NCBI GenBank assembly: GCA_963718745.1 | Contig: OY970370.1 | Coordinates: 2,108,001 to 2,172,000 of the forward strand | Source of the DNA: Fermentibacter sp963718745 [NCBI: Candidatus Fermentibacterota bacterium] | GTDB taxonomy: Bacteria; Fermentibacterota; Fermentibacteria; Fermentibacterales | DNA: 64,000 bases | Reading direction: 5' to 3' | Part shown: positions 1 through 7,438 of the stretch, piece after piece | How the letters are laid out: the number at the start of each line of letters is the position of its first letter | Position numbering within the stretch: the stretch's first letter is position 1 | Notes under the pieces: model-generated | What the model saw: only the letters and a program-made list of their open reading frames with translations | Told to the model about the DNA's origin: nothing | The model's database searches: none | Made by a program: the position numbers and the translations under genes

Positions 1-1
1 A

Positions 2-916
2 GGCAGAGACGAGCAGCTCGAACTCTCCGGATCGGTCGAGGTCACACGCCTCCGCATGAGCTTCTCCGTCGCCGGTACGCTCGAATCGGTTCGCGTGGAC
101 GAAGGCGCCTCGGTTGCCGCAGGAGATACACTCGCAGTGCTGGATACGATCGCGCTCTCCCTCGAAGTTGGGATCCGCACTGCCGAGCTCGCCGCCGGAC
201 AGGCCGTGCTGGACGGGCTCGAGGCAGGATCGAGACCGCAGGAGATAGGCCGGGCCGCCGCAGGAGTCGAGCAGGCTCAGGCCGTTATGGAGCAGGCGCA
301 GCAGAACTACGACAGAATTGCGGTCCTCTTCGACGCGGACGCCGTTTCTAGACAGGAGTGGGAGTCCGCCGGGACCGCCCTCGCAGTAGCCGAAGCAGGC
401 CTGGTTTCTGCGGGACAGAGCTACTCCCTTGCCGCCGAAGGCTTCCGGGATACCGAGCTGCAGGCGGCACTGGCGCGGGTGCAGGCTTCCGAAGCCGTGC
501 TGGCGCTGGCCGTGGACCGGCTCGACGATGCAGTCATGACCTGTCCGGTCGATGCGACGGTCCTGTCCATCACGGCCGAACCCGGCGAGCACGTCGCTGC
601 AGGCGTGACCACGATGACCCTCGGACTCCTCGACACGGTCGAGGTGATCGGATGGGTCACGGAACCGTCGCTCGCTCTCATCAGGCCGGGACAGGAGGCC
701 TGGGTCACCTGCGACGGGTTTCCGGACACCCGGTTCCAGGGCGTCCTATCCAGGATCTCAGACGAGGCCGAGTTCACTCCCTCCACCGTCGAAACGAGGG
801 AGGAGAGGGTGAGCCTCGTCTACAGGGTGACCCTGGAGGTCCCGAACCCGGACGGGATCCTGAAGGCCGGCATGCCCGTCGACGTGTCCATCCCTGTCGA
901 GGATCCGCAGCGGTGA
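2..916 (+). CDS. HlyD-type periplasmic adaptor protein (5' end cut by window edge)
   Basis: This is the membrane-fusion (adaptor) subunit of an ABC export pump. It would bridge the inner-membrane permeases encoded downstream to an outer-membrane channel. The open frame runs into the left edge, so the signal anchor is missing; about 304 residues are visible. Two lipoyl-like half motifs (around VAGTLESVRVDEGASVAAGD and, later, ATVLSITAEPGEHVAAG) flank an Ala/Glu-rich helical hairpin, as in HlyD/YbhG proteins. A beta-barrel-like C-terminus follows. The stop overlaps the GTG start of the next ATPase gene (GTGA), so the five genes to 4988 look like one translationally coupled operon resembling ybhGFSR. 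The substrate cannot be told from the sequence. Confidence 0.85.
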   Translation, partial: GRDEQLELSGSVEVTRLRMSFSVAGTLESVRVDEGASVAAGDTLAVLDTIALSLEVGIRTAELAAGQAVLDGLEAGSRPQEIGRAAAGVEQAQAVMEQAQQNYDRIAVLFDADAVSRQEWESAGTALAVAEAGLVSAGQSYSLAAEGFRDTELQAALARVQASEAVLALAVDRLDDAVMTCPVDATVLSITAEPGEHVAAGVTTMTLGLLDTVEVIGWVTEPSLALIRPGQEAWVTCDGFPDTRFQGVLSRISDEAEFTPSTVETREERVSLVYRVTLEVPNPDGILKAGMPVDVSIPVEDPQR

Positions 917-1833
917 ATCCTGCAGTCGAGGTCGAGAGCCTGTCACGGAGTTTCGGGAGCGTCGAGGCTCTGGCCGGTGTGACTTTCTCCGTCGAGCGTG
1001 GGACCGTATATGGAATCGCAGGCCCCGACGGCTCGGGCAAGACGACCTGTCTCCGGATGCTCTCCACCGTGCTGACCCCCTCGTCGGGCCGGGCCAGGAT
1101 CCTCGGGTTCGACACGGTCGAATCGCCATGGCAGGTCAAGGACCGCACGGGTTACATGAGCCAGCAGTTCGGCCTGTACGACGACCTCACCGTCGAAGAG
1201 AACCTCTCCTTCTTCGCCGGCATCTACGGAGTCACACGCGCTGCGCTGCACGAGAGAGCCGGCAGGCTGCTCGATTTCAGCGGGATGGGCCCCTTCATGA
1301 AGCGCAGGGCCGGCAGGCTCTCGGGTGGCATGAAGCAGAAGCTCGCGCTCATGTGCGCGCTGGTCCACACCCCCGAGGTCCTGCTCCTCGACGAGCCCAC
1401 GAACGGGGTCGACCCCGTCTCCAGGCGTGACTTCTGGGCCATTCTCCACGACCTGGTCCGGGGCGGGATGACCGTGGTGGTGTCCACGAGCTACCTCGAC
1501 GAGGCGGAGAGGTGCGGGAGGGTGATCCTTCTGCATCACGGCAGAGTCGCCGCCGATGGAACCCCCGCGGATCTGCGGGCGTCCTCGGGCCTCAAGGTCG
1601 TCGAGGTCATCACACCGGAACCCTGGAAGGCCGCCGGACTCCTCTCGCAGAGGATCGAAGGCCGGGCCGAGCCGAGGGGTGACAGGGTGAGGCTGCTGCT
1701 CGAACGGGACGCCGTCCCCGACCTTTCCGGGATCCTCGGAGCGTCCGGGATACCCTTCACCGTGGCGGAGACGGCCGGGCCGACCCTCGAGGATGTTCTC
1801 GGCATGCTCGGCCGCGGGGCTTCCGGTGCCTGA
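913..1833 (+). CDS. ABC transporter ATP-binding protein (first of a pair)
   Basis: This is a 306-residue nucleotide-binding subunit of an ABC-2 exporter. I chose the GTG at 913 because it overlaps the upstream stop and gives a protein that begins directly at the ABC fold. Walker A (GPDGSGKT) is near residues 37-44, the Q-loop region (YMSQQ) near 81-85, the signature LSGGM near 136-140 and Walker B (VLLLDEP) near 156-162. The H-loop position reads STSYLDEA, where the family normally has THYLDEA, so the switch histidine is a serine. The next gene encodes a second ATPase with the complementary defect. In E. coli YbhF the two domains are fused; here they are separate overlapping genes. Confidence 0.9.
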   Translation: MNPAVEVESLSRSFGSVEALAGVTFSVERGTVYGIAGPDGSGKTTCLRMLSTVLTPSSGRARILGFDTVESPWQVKDRTGYMSQQFGLYDDLTVEENLSFFAGIYGVTRAALHERAGRLLDFSGMGPFMKRRAGRLSGGMKQKLALMCALVHTPEVLLLDEPTNGVDPVSRRDFWAILHDLVRGGMTVVVSTSYLDEAERCGRVILLHHGRVAADGTPADLRASSGLKVVEVITPEPWKAAGLLSQRIEGRAEPRGDRVRLLLERDAVPDLSGILGASGIPFTVAETAGPTLEDVLGMLGRGASGA

Positions 1834-2761
1834 GCAAGCCGTCGTTCTGGACAGGCTCGTGAAACGGTTCGGCCGGTTCACGGCGGTCGATTCGATCTCG
1901 CTCGAAGTCGGGCAGGGAGAGGTCTTCGGCTTCCTCGGCCCGAACGGCGCGGGGAAGTCGACAACCATAAGGATCATGTGCGGTCTACTGAAGCCGACAT
2001 CGGGGACGGCGACAATCGCGGGGATCGACGTGGCGAAGTGGCCCGAGGAGATCAGGTCCGTCATCGGCTACATGAGCCAGCGCTTCTCGCTCTACAGGGA
2101 TCTGACGGTCATGGAGAACGCCTCCTTCTATGCGGGCGTGTACGGTTTGGATGGCAGGAGGGCGGCGCGGAGCATCGAAGATGTGCTCGCCCGGGTCGGG
2201 CTGTCCGGTTCGGAGACGGCGCACGTTTCCGATCTCGACCCCGGCAGGCGTCAGAGACTGGCACTGGGATGCTCGCTCATGCACGGCCCCCGGATACTCT
2301 TTCTCGACGAGCCGACCTCGGGGGTCGACCCGCGGACCCGCGGGGAGTTCTGGGACATCATCTACAGGCTGGCGGGAGACGAGGCGACTGTCTTCGTCAC
2401 CACTCACTACATGCAGGAGGCCGACTTCTGCGGCAGGCTCGCGATGATCCACGCAGGCAGGCTGGTCGCATCCGGGACGCCGGGGGAGCTGAAGAGGGAG
2501 CACGGCCCCGGAGTCGTGGAGATCCGGTGCGCCGACGCGCCGGGGATGCTGGCCGGGCTCTCGCGGGCGCACGGCGTGGAAGAGGCCTTCCTGTTCGGCG
2601 ACACGATCCACGCCTATTCCGATGATCCGGCCGCGACTGCCGCCGCCCTTTCCGGGATCGCGGGGGTGGGCTCCGCGAGGGTGATCGAGCCGACCCTCGA
2701 GGACGCCTTCGTGAGGCTCGTGAGGGGTTCGGCCTCAGGCGGCGGGAGGAACGGAGCATGA
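1826..2761 (+). CDS. ABC transporter ATP-binding protein (second of a pair, degenerate signature)
   Basis: This is the partner nucleotide-binding subunit, about 311 residues from the GTG at 1826, which overlaps the upstream stop by 8 nt. An ATG at 1793 is also in frame but would add an extra N-terminus buried in the previous gene. Walker A (GPNGAGKS) is near residues 38-45, Walker B (ILFLDEP) near 157-163 and the H-loop His (TTHYMQEA) near 194. The signature motif is degenerate: LDPGRRQR where LSGGQxQR is expected. Combined with the H-loop change in the upstream ATPase, this predicts a heterodimer with one competent and one degenerate ATP site. The stop overlaps the next ATG (ATGA). Confidence 0.9.
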   Translation: MPEQAVVLDRLVKRFGRFTAVDSISLEVGQGEVFGFLGPNGAGKSTTIRIMCGLLKPTSGTATIAGIDVAKWPEEIRSVIGYMSQRFSLYRDLTVMENASFYAGVYGLDGRRAARSIEDVLARVGLSGSETAHVSDLDPGRRQRLALGCSLMHGPRILFLDEPTSGVDPRTRGEFWDIIYRLAGDEATVFVTTHYMQEADFCGRLAMIHAGRLVASGTPGELKREHGPGVVEIRCADAPGMLAGLSRAHGVEEAFLFGDTIHAYSDDPAATAAALSGIAGVGSARVIEPTLEDAFVRLVRGSASGGGRNGA

Positions 2762-3870
2762 GGTCCGGACGGGTTCTCGCCGTGGCGCGCAAGGAGGCGA
2801 TCCACATCCTGAGGGATCCCCGGAGCATGGGCATGGGCCTCGCGATGCCCGTGCTCCTGATGGTCCTGTTCGGCTGGGCGCTGTCCCTCGATGTCGAGGA
2901 GGTGCCGCTGGGAGTGCTCGACCTGGCCCGCACGCCCGAGAGCAGGGCGCTCGTGCAGTCCTTCGACGCATCCGGGGGCTTCGGGATGACCGAGTACCTG
3001 ACGGGATACGACGCGCTCTCGGAAGCCATCGACAGGCGCGAGATCGCGGCGGCCATCGTGATTGCCGGAGGATTCTCCGACAGCATCGTGGCCGGCGGTT
3101 CCGGGCGGGTCCAGCTCATCCTGGACGGCAGCGACTCCCGCACCGCGCGGGCGGCATCGGGCTATGCCAGGAGCATCGTATCCATGTTCGCGCCTGCGGG
3201 CTCCGGCCGGGTCCCGCCGGCATCCCCGGTAGAGATACGCATCTCGAACTGGTACAATCCGTCCCGCGAGACCAGGAACGCGATCATCCCCGGGCTCTCG
3301 GCCGTCATCCTGATGGTGGTGGCCGCTATGCTGACCTCGCTCACGATCGCGAGAGAGTGGGAGAACGGGACGATGGAGCAGCTCGCGGCGAGTCCCCTGA
3401 GGGCCGGGGAACTCCTGCTCGGGAAGCTGCTGCCATACGTGGCGCTGGGGATGCTGGACGCCGCGATGACCGTCGCAATGGCCACATGCGCCTTCGGCGT
3501 GCCTCTGCGGGGGAGCCTCGTCGCGCTGGCCCTGATGATGGTCGTGTTCGTCACGGGCGCGCAGGCGATGGGACTGATGATAAGCGTGGTCGCCCGCAGC
3601 CAGCTCCTGGCCAGCCAGATCGCCATCGTCACCTCCTTCCTGCCCTCGTTCCTGCTCTCTGGATTCGTCTACGACATCGGAGGCATGCCGGCTCCGATCA
3701 GGCTGGTAAGCAGGCTGCTGCCCTCGAGGTATCTCGTCTCCGGGCTCAAGGACGTGTTCCTGAAGGGCGGCGGCCTCTCCCTCGTGGCGTGGGACGCGGC
3801 CGCCCTGGCAGCCTTCACACTCGTGATGATGGCAGTGGCCTACCGCAGGCTCAGGCTGAGGCTCGACTGA
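2758..3870 (+). CDS. ABC-2 type permease (YbhS/YbhR-like)
   Basis: This is an inner-membrane permease subunit of the exporter, 370 residues. One N-terminal membrane helix lies near residues 20-42 (MGLAMPVLLMVLFGWALSL). A soluble extracytoplasmic domain of about 130 residues follows, then a cluster of five or so C-terminal helices starting near residue 178. This is the ABC2_membrane_3 layout. The motif REWENGTMEQLAASPL in the first cytoplasmic loop of that cluster is typical of the family. The ATG overlaps the stop of the ATPase gene, and its own stop overlaps the next start (TGATG), so stoichiometric expression with the second permease is likely. The two permeases are clear paralogs. Confidence 0.9.
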   Translation: MRSGRVLAVARKEAIHILRDPRSMGMGLAMPVLLMVLFGWALSLDVEEVPLGVLDLARTPESRALVQSFDASGGFGMTEYLTGYDALSEAIDRREIAAAIVIAGGFSDSIVAGGSGRVQLILDGSDSRTARAASGYARSIVSMFAPAGSGRVPPASPVEIRISNWYNPSRETRNAIIPGLSAVILMVVAAMLTSLTIAREWENGTMEQLAASPLRAGELLLGKLLPYVALGMLDAAMTVAMATCAFGVPLRGSLVALALMMVVFVTGAQAMGLMISVVARSQLLASQIAIVTSFLPSFLLSGFVYDIGGMPAPIRLVSRLLPSRYLVSGLKDVFLKGGGLSLVAWDAAALAAFTLVMMAVAYRRLRLRLD

Positions 3871-4988
3871 TGGCATCGCCCAGGCTGCGCGCGATCATCC
3901 GGAAGGAACTCATCCAGGCGTTCAGGGACCCCCGGATGAGGACCGTGATCTTCATCGTTCCCGTCCTTCAGACCCTCGTCTTCGGGTATGCCGTCACCAC
4001 GGACGTGTCCGGCGCGAGGATCGCTGTGCGCGACACCGATGTCTCGGCGGAGAGCAGGCTTCTGGTCGAGACCCTCGAGGGGGGCGGCGTGTTCGAGCTC
4101 GTTGCCGCGCCGGGCGGCAGCCTCGAGGAAATGGTCGACAGAGGCGAGGTCGATGCGGCTCTGGTGATCCCGGACGGTTTCGGGGAGTTCGTCATCGGGC
4201 GGAGCACCTCGGTCCAGATCATCACGGACGGGACCGAGGCGGTGACATCCGGGGTCGTCTCGGCCTATCTGACGCGTGCCGTCAACATGTACGTCTCACG
4301 GCGCCTCGCTTTGGAGGCTGCGGCAGCCGGGATCGCGCCGGCCGCGCCAGTGGTCGACCTCATGACGTCGGCATGGTTCAACCCCGGCCTGGAGAGCAGG
4401 TTCTTCTTCGTCCCCGGCGTCATCGCGATGATCGTGATGATCATCACACTGATGCTCTCGAGCATGGCCATCTCACGCGAGAAGGAGACGGGCACGATAG
4501 AGCAGGTGCTTGTGACCCCGCTCCGGAAGTGGGAGTTCATCCTGGGCAAGACCCTGCCCTTCGGGCTTATTGGGCTGGTCGACATCATCGTCGTCACCGC
4601 GGTGGCCGCCACCTGGTTCGGGATCCCGGTGAGGGGCAGCGTGCTCCTCCTGCTGGCCGGCGGCTGCGTCTACATCATCAGCACCCTGGGCGCGGGAGTC
4701 CTCATCTCGACGATCAGCCGGACCCAGCAGCAGGCGATGCTGTCCGTCTTCTTCCTGATCATGCCCGCAGTGCTGCTGTCGGGATTCGTCTTCCCCGTGG
4801 AGAACATGCCGGGGTCTCTCCGGATCATCACCCTCGCGAATCCTGTGAGGCACATGATGGTCATCGTGAGAGGGATCTTCCTGAAGGGTGTCGGATTCGA
4901 CGTGCTGTGGCCGCAGTTTGCAGCTCTCGCCGCGATAGGTTCCGCCCTCTTCTCGGCGGCCGTCATCCGATTCCGCAAGATGCTGTGA
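3870..4988 (+). CDS. ABC-2 type permease (second subunit)
   Basis: This is the second permease subunit, 372 residues, starting at the ATG that shares one base with the preceding TGA. The layout matches its neighbour: a short cytoplasmic N-terminus, a helix near residues 28-45, a periplasmic domain and a C-terminal helical bundle. The loop motif SREKETGTIEQVLVTPLR is the family's coupling region. It is the last gene of the operon; the next gene lies on the opposite strand. A weak hairpin (GGTGCC paired with GGCACC at 5051-5072) sits downstream but lacks a T-run, so I do not call a terminator. Substrates of this family range from drugs to lipids; none can be assigned. Confidence 0.9.
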   Translation: MASPRLRAIIRKELIQAFRDPRMRTVIFIVPVLQTLVFGYAVTTDVSGARIAVRDTDVSAESRLLVETLEGGGVFELVAAPGGSLEEMVDRGEVDAALVIPDGFGEFVIGRSTSVQIITDGTEAVTSGVVSAYLTRAVNMYVSRRLALEAAAAGIAPAAPVVDLMTSAWFNPGLESRFFFVPGVIAMIVMIITLMLSSMAISREKETGTIEQVLVTPLRKWEFILGKTLPFGLIGLVDIIVVTAVAATWFGIPVRGSVLLLLAGGCVYIISTLGAGVLISTISRTQQQAMLSVFFLIMPAVLLSGFVFPVENMPGSLRIITLANPVRHMMVIVRGIFLKGVGFDVLWPQFAALAAIGSALFSAAVIRFRKML

Positions 4989-5145
4989 CCGGTCGACGGT
5001 CTGCAGGGCGGCCCATTACATCGGCGCCTTCGGATCCTTTCGAGGCCCGGGGTGCCTTAGCAGAACGGCACCATGTGAGAATGTCACGCAGTACAGGCTG
5101 TGATCCCCGGCTGGATGAAGTTTGTGCGGGTTGGCCTGTCCCGCG

Positions 5146-5922
5146 TCACGGTCTGAGTAATCGGATCGGGACATGGACCTCCTGCTGGCCGAAGCAGTAG
5201 GGACCGACGGCATACTCCGCGAAGCGTACCGTGAAGCCTGCAAGGGCGCCTGACGAGTCGGGCACGGGGTACAGCATCGAGTAGTTCTGCCAGTAAGGCC
5301 CCGCCCCCCTCAGTATCCATTCCATGTCGGGCTCCGGACCCAGCCGCAATTCCAGGCTGTCGATGACGACTTCCGAGAACCTGACCAGCTCGGCGGAATC
5401 GGCGAGGAGATCCCTGGAGTCGATCTCGACCCAGTCCTGCGATCCAGGTGCCCCCTCGAGCGCGTACCTGTAGAGGATCGTGTTGTTGAGCCCATGGGCG
5501 CCGCCCGTGAACCACCAGTATTCACAAAGAGCGACCGCCATCCCGTCGGGAGAGGGGAGCACCTTCATCCCGCCCTCTATGATCCACTGCTCCCAGGTCT
5601 CGGGTTCGAGATCCGAGAAGTACGATACCGCCTCGCTCTCGAAGGGAATCCGAATCTCCTCCATGTCGATGACCGCCTCGGCCCAGAGGAACTCCAGGCC
5701 GGGCTCCGCCGGAGGAAACTCGAAACTGTAGCTCCATCCCCTTCCGGAATCGGCAATCGTGCCTCCGGCACCATAGTCGTAGAGAACCGCGCGTCCCAGG
5801 GAATCGCAGAACACGACCGGGCTGCCGCCCGCGAGAGCTGCGAGCAAGAACGGAAGCGATGCGGACAATCCAACTGCCGTCGACAAGACCCACCCCACCT
5901 TCCCAGGACGAGATATCGGCAA
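5146..5922 (-). CDS. Secreted DUF3298 (RsiV-like) domain protein
   Basis: This 258-residue exported protein carries a DUF3298-type domain in its C-terminal half. The signs are the GGAHG motif (WWFTGGAHGLNN) and the ending FAEYAVGPYCFGQQEV, as in RsiV/DUF3298 proteins. The N-terminus has a hydrophobic signal-like stretch (LSASLPFLLAALAGG). The frame opens with TTG at 5922 without a clear ribosome site. A TTG at 5886, preceded by AAGGTGG, may be the real start and would place the signal peptide at the very N-terminus. The gene stands alone between the exporter operon and a divergent small gene. Its role is unknown; lysozyme or carbohydrate sensing is known for RsiV but is not implied here. Confidence 0.7.
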   Translation of the reverse strand: MPISRPGKVGWVLSTAVGLSASLPFLLAALAGGSPVVFCDSLGRAVLYDYGAGGTIADSGRGWSYSFEFPPAEPGLEFLWAEAVIDMEEIRIPFESEAVSYFSDLEPETWEQWIIEGGMKVLPSPDGMAVALCEYWWFTGGAHGLNNTILYRYALEGAPGSQDWVEIDSRDLLADSAELVRFSEVVIDSLELRLGPEPDMEWILRGAGPYWQNYSMLYPVPDSSGALAGFTVRFAEYAVGPYCFGQQEVHVPIRLLRP

Positions 5923-6115
5923 AAGAAGGTTCGACGAAATCCGAACCCCGGCGGCTGCTGACCACCAGGGGGCCGGTCCGCCATGCCCGATCCAATATGC
6001 AGACTGGAGGACGGCGGAGGGATGCGGCGGCGGCAGGAGTGCTTGACAAGCAGACCGTTGCAGGCATTGTAGAGCATCATCGGTTTGCGATCAAGCTTCA
6101 GAGGAGGCATCCGGA

Positions 6116-6475
6116 ATGGGTTGCGGAGGAATGATCCTGCTTGCCCTTGTCCTGCTCTTGTATTCATACGGTTTCGCCGAGGGCGATGACGGTTACATGT
6201 ACAGCCCGGAGGAGTGGGCGGAGCTGACGGGTACCGACCCGTACGCGGAGGAAGACTCCACCTGCGCGGCCGGAGACGAGCCGGCACTGCCCGTGTACGG
6301 ATCGATCCTCGATGCGGATGGCTCACCCGAGTCGCTGCGCGACCAGGCATCATCCGGTTTCGACGTCCCCGGCACCCTGGTGCTCGAAGAAAGCGAGGCG
6401 GTGTACGAAGACAGCACCGGCTCGATCGTGATAATCGTCCCCGAGGTCTCTCCACCCGTCGCGGTCGAGGAGTAG
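6116..6475 (+). CDS. Small exported acidic protein, unknown function
   Basis: This is a 119-residue protein I do not recognise. It starts with a hydrophobic segment (ILLALVLLLYSYGF) that reads as a signal peptide or anchor. An acidic, low-complexity remainder rich in Asp, Glu and Ser follows. The start is supported by GAGGAGG about 9 nt upstream. It is followed 45 bases later by another small exported protein on the same strand, so the two may be co-transcribed. No catalytic motif is visible. Confidence 0.55.
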   Translation: MGCGGMILLALVLLLYSYGFAEGDDGYMYSPEEWAELTGTDPYAEEDSTCAAGDEPALPVYGSILDADGSPESLRDQASSGFDVPGTLVLEESEAVYEDSTGSIVIIVPEVSPPVAVEE

Positions 6476-6520
6476 GGGACGCGAATACACCGCTCCGGCG
6501 GTGACGTACCGGGAGGAAAG

Positions 6521-6961
6521 ATGTCCGTGATGCTTGCCATGGCGCTGGTTCTGTCCGGGCTTCCGGCAGGGAGCCGGCAGGACGCGGAAGGATCCGCCCT
6601 CCGGTTGCTCGTGCCGGTCGAAGTGCGCACGGTGGTCTCCGGGGGATACTGGGAGACTCCCCAGGAGCATGGCATCTACCGCGTCATCATCGTCGAGAGC
6701 GGCTGGGAGCGCGTTACCTGCACTGCATTCCTAGAATGGATCGCGGAGAGGGACGAGACCGAATCGCGCCAGGTCGTGTCATCGCTCGAGATCACCGGGA
6801 TTGAAGCTGGAACCTGGTCCCTGGAAACCCCCTGCTTCGTCTTCGGGCAGGAGGGTTCAGGGGTGACGCTCTCCATTGCAGCCGTCGAACCCGGCAGCGG
6901 CGAGGAAAGGGCTTTCTGTTTCGAGCTGGGGATCCCCGGCAGCTACACTGAGATTCCGTAG
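6521..6961 (+). CDS. Small exported protein, unknown function
   Basis: This is a 146-residue protein with a short hydrophobic leader (MSVMLAMALVLSGLPAG) and a predicted beta-rich body. The ATG is preceded by GGGAGGAAAG. Nothing identifies a family. It converges with the small membrane protein encoded at 6969-7370, leaving only seven bases between the stops. Confidence 0.55.
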   Translation: MSVMLAMALVLSGLPAGSRQDAEGSALRLLVPVEVRTVVSGGYWETPQEHGIYRVIIVESGWERVTCTAFLEWIAERDETESRQVVSSLEITGIEAGTWSLETPCFVFGQEGSGVTLSIAAVEPGSGEERAFCFELGIPGSYTEIP

Positions 6962-6968
6962 ATCCGGT

Positions 6969-7370
6969 TTACTCTCCCGCCCGGCAGCAGGTGGTTTTGC
7001 TTCGCTCCGCCTCCATACCCTGGACACAGTGGCAGAAGCCGTGGAAGATGGCGCAGACGCCCCCGAATATCGAGAACAGCCCCCAGAAAAGCGGCTGAGT
7101 GAGGATCTGCAGCCAGGTCGGCGCGGAGCCGATGATCTGGGCGAGATGCACGCCCCAGGCCACGAGGTAGCAGCCGGCGACGATGCAGGAATGGCCGAAC
7201 ACGATCCTGCCGCGGCGTCCGCCCCGGAATCCCAGATAGACAAGTGAGATCCCGATCAGGACGGGGACGAAGGGGCCTGCCCCTCCGCCGCCCATCACGA
7301 ACCCGGCCGTACCGGACAATGCGAGGAAAGCGCCAAGGACCACAGTCACGATGCTCCGTGGTTTCTTCAC
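6969..7370 (-). CDS. Small four-helix membrane protein, unknown function
   Basis: This is a 133-residue integral membrane protein. The frame is open much further upstream, but that part reads as out-of-frame GH85 coding sequence. The GTG at 7370 is preceded by GGGAGG at good spacing and opens directly onto KKPRSIVTVVLGAFLALSG. About four hydrophobic helices are visible, with a Gly-rich turn (VMGGGGAG) and a His/Cys-containing last helix (CAIFHGFCHCVQG). It follows the GH85 gene on the same strand, 68 bases downstream of that gene's stop. Confidence 0.6.
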   Translation of the reverse strand: MKKPRSIVTVVLGAFLALSGTAGFVMGGGGAGPFVPVLIGISLVYLGFRGGRRGRIVFGHSCIVAGCYLVAWGVHLAQIIGSAPTWLQILTQPLFWGLFSIFGGVCAIFHGFCHCVQGMEAERSKTTCCRAGE

Positions 7371-7438
7371 GATCGGGGCCTCCCGTCGAAGTTGACCTTC
7401 ATCCCTGTACGGATCGGGACAGTCCGAGGGACGCAGGG

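Noticed and set aside
4989-5145. Small RNA (4.5S or RNase P) in the gap after the exporter operon
   Set aside because: No SRP or RNase P core sequence; only a weak six-base-pair hairpin.
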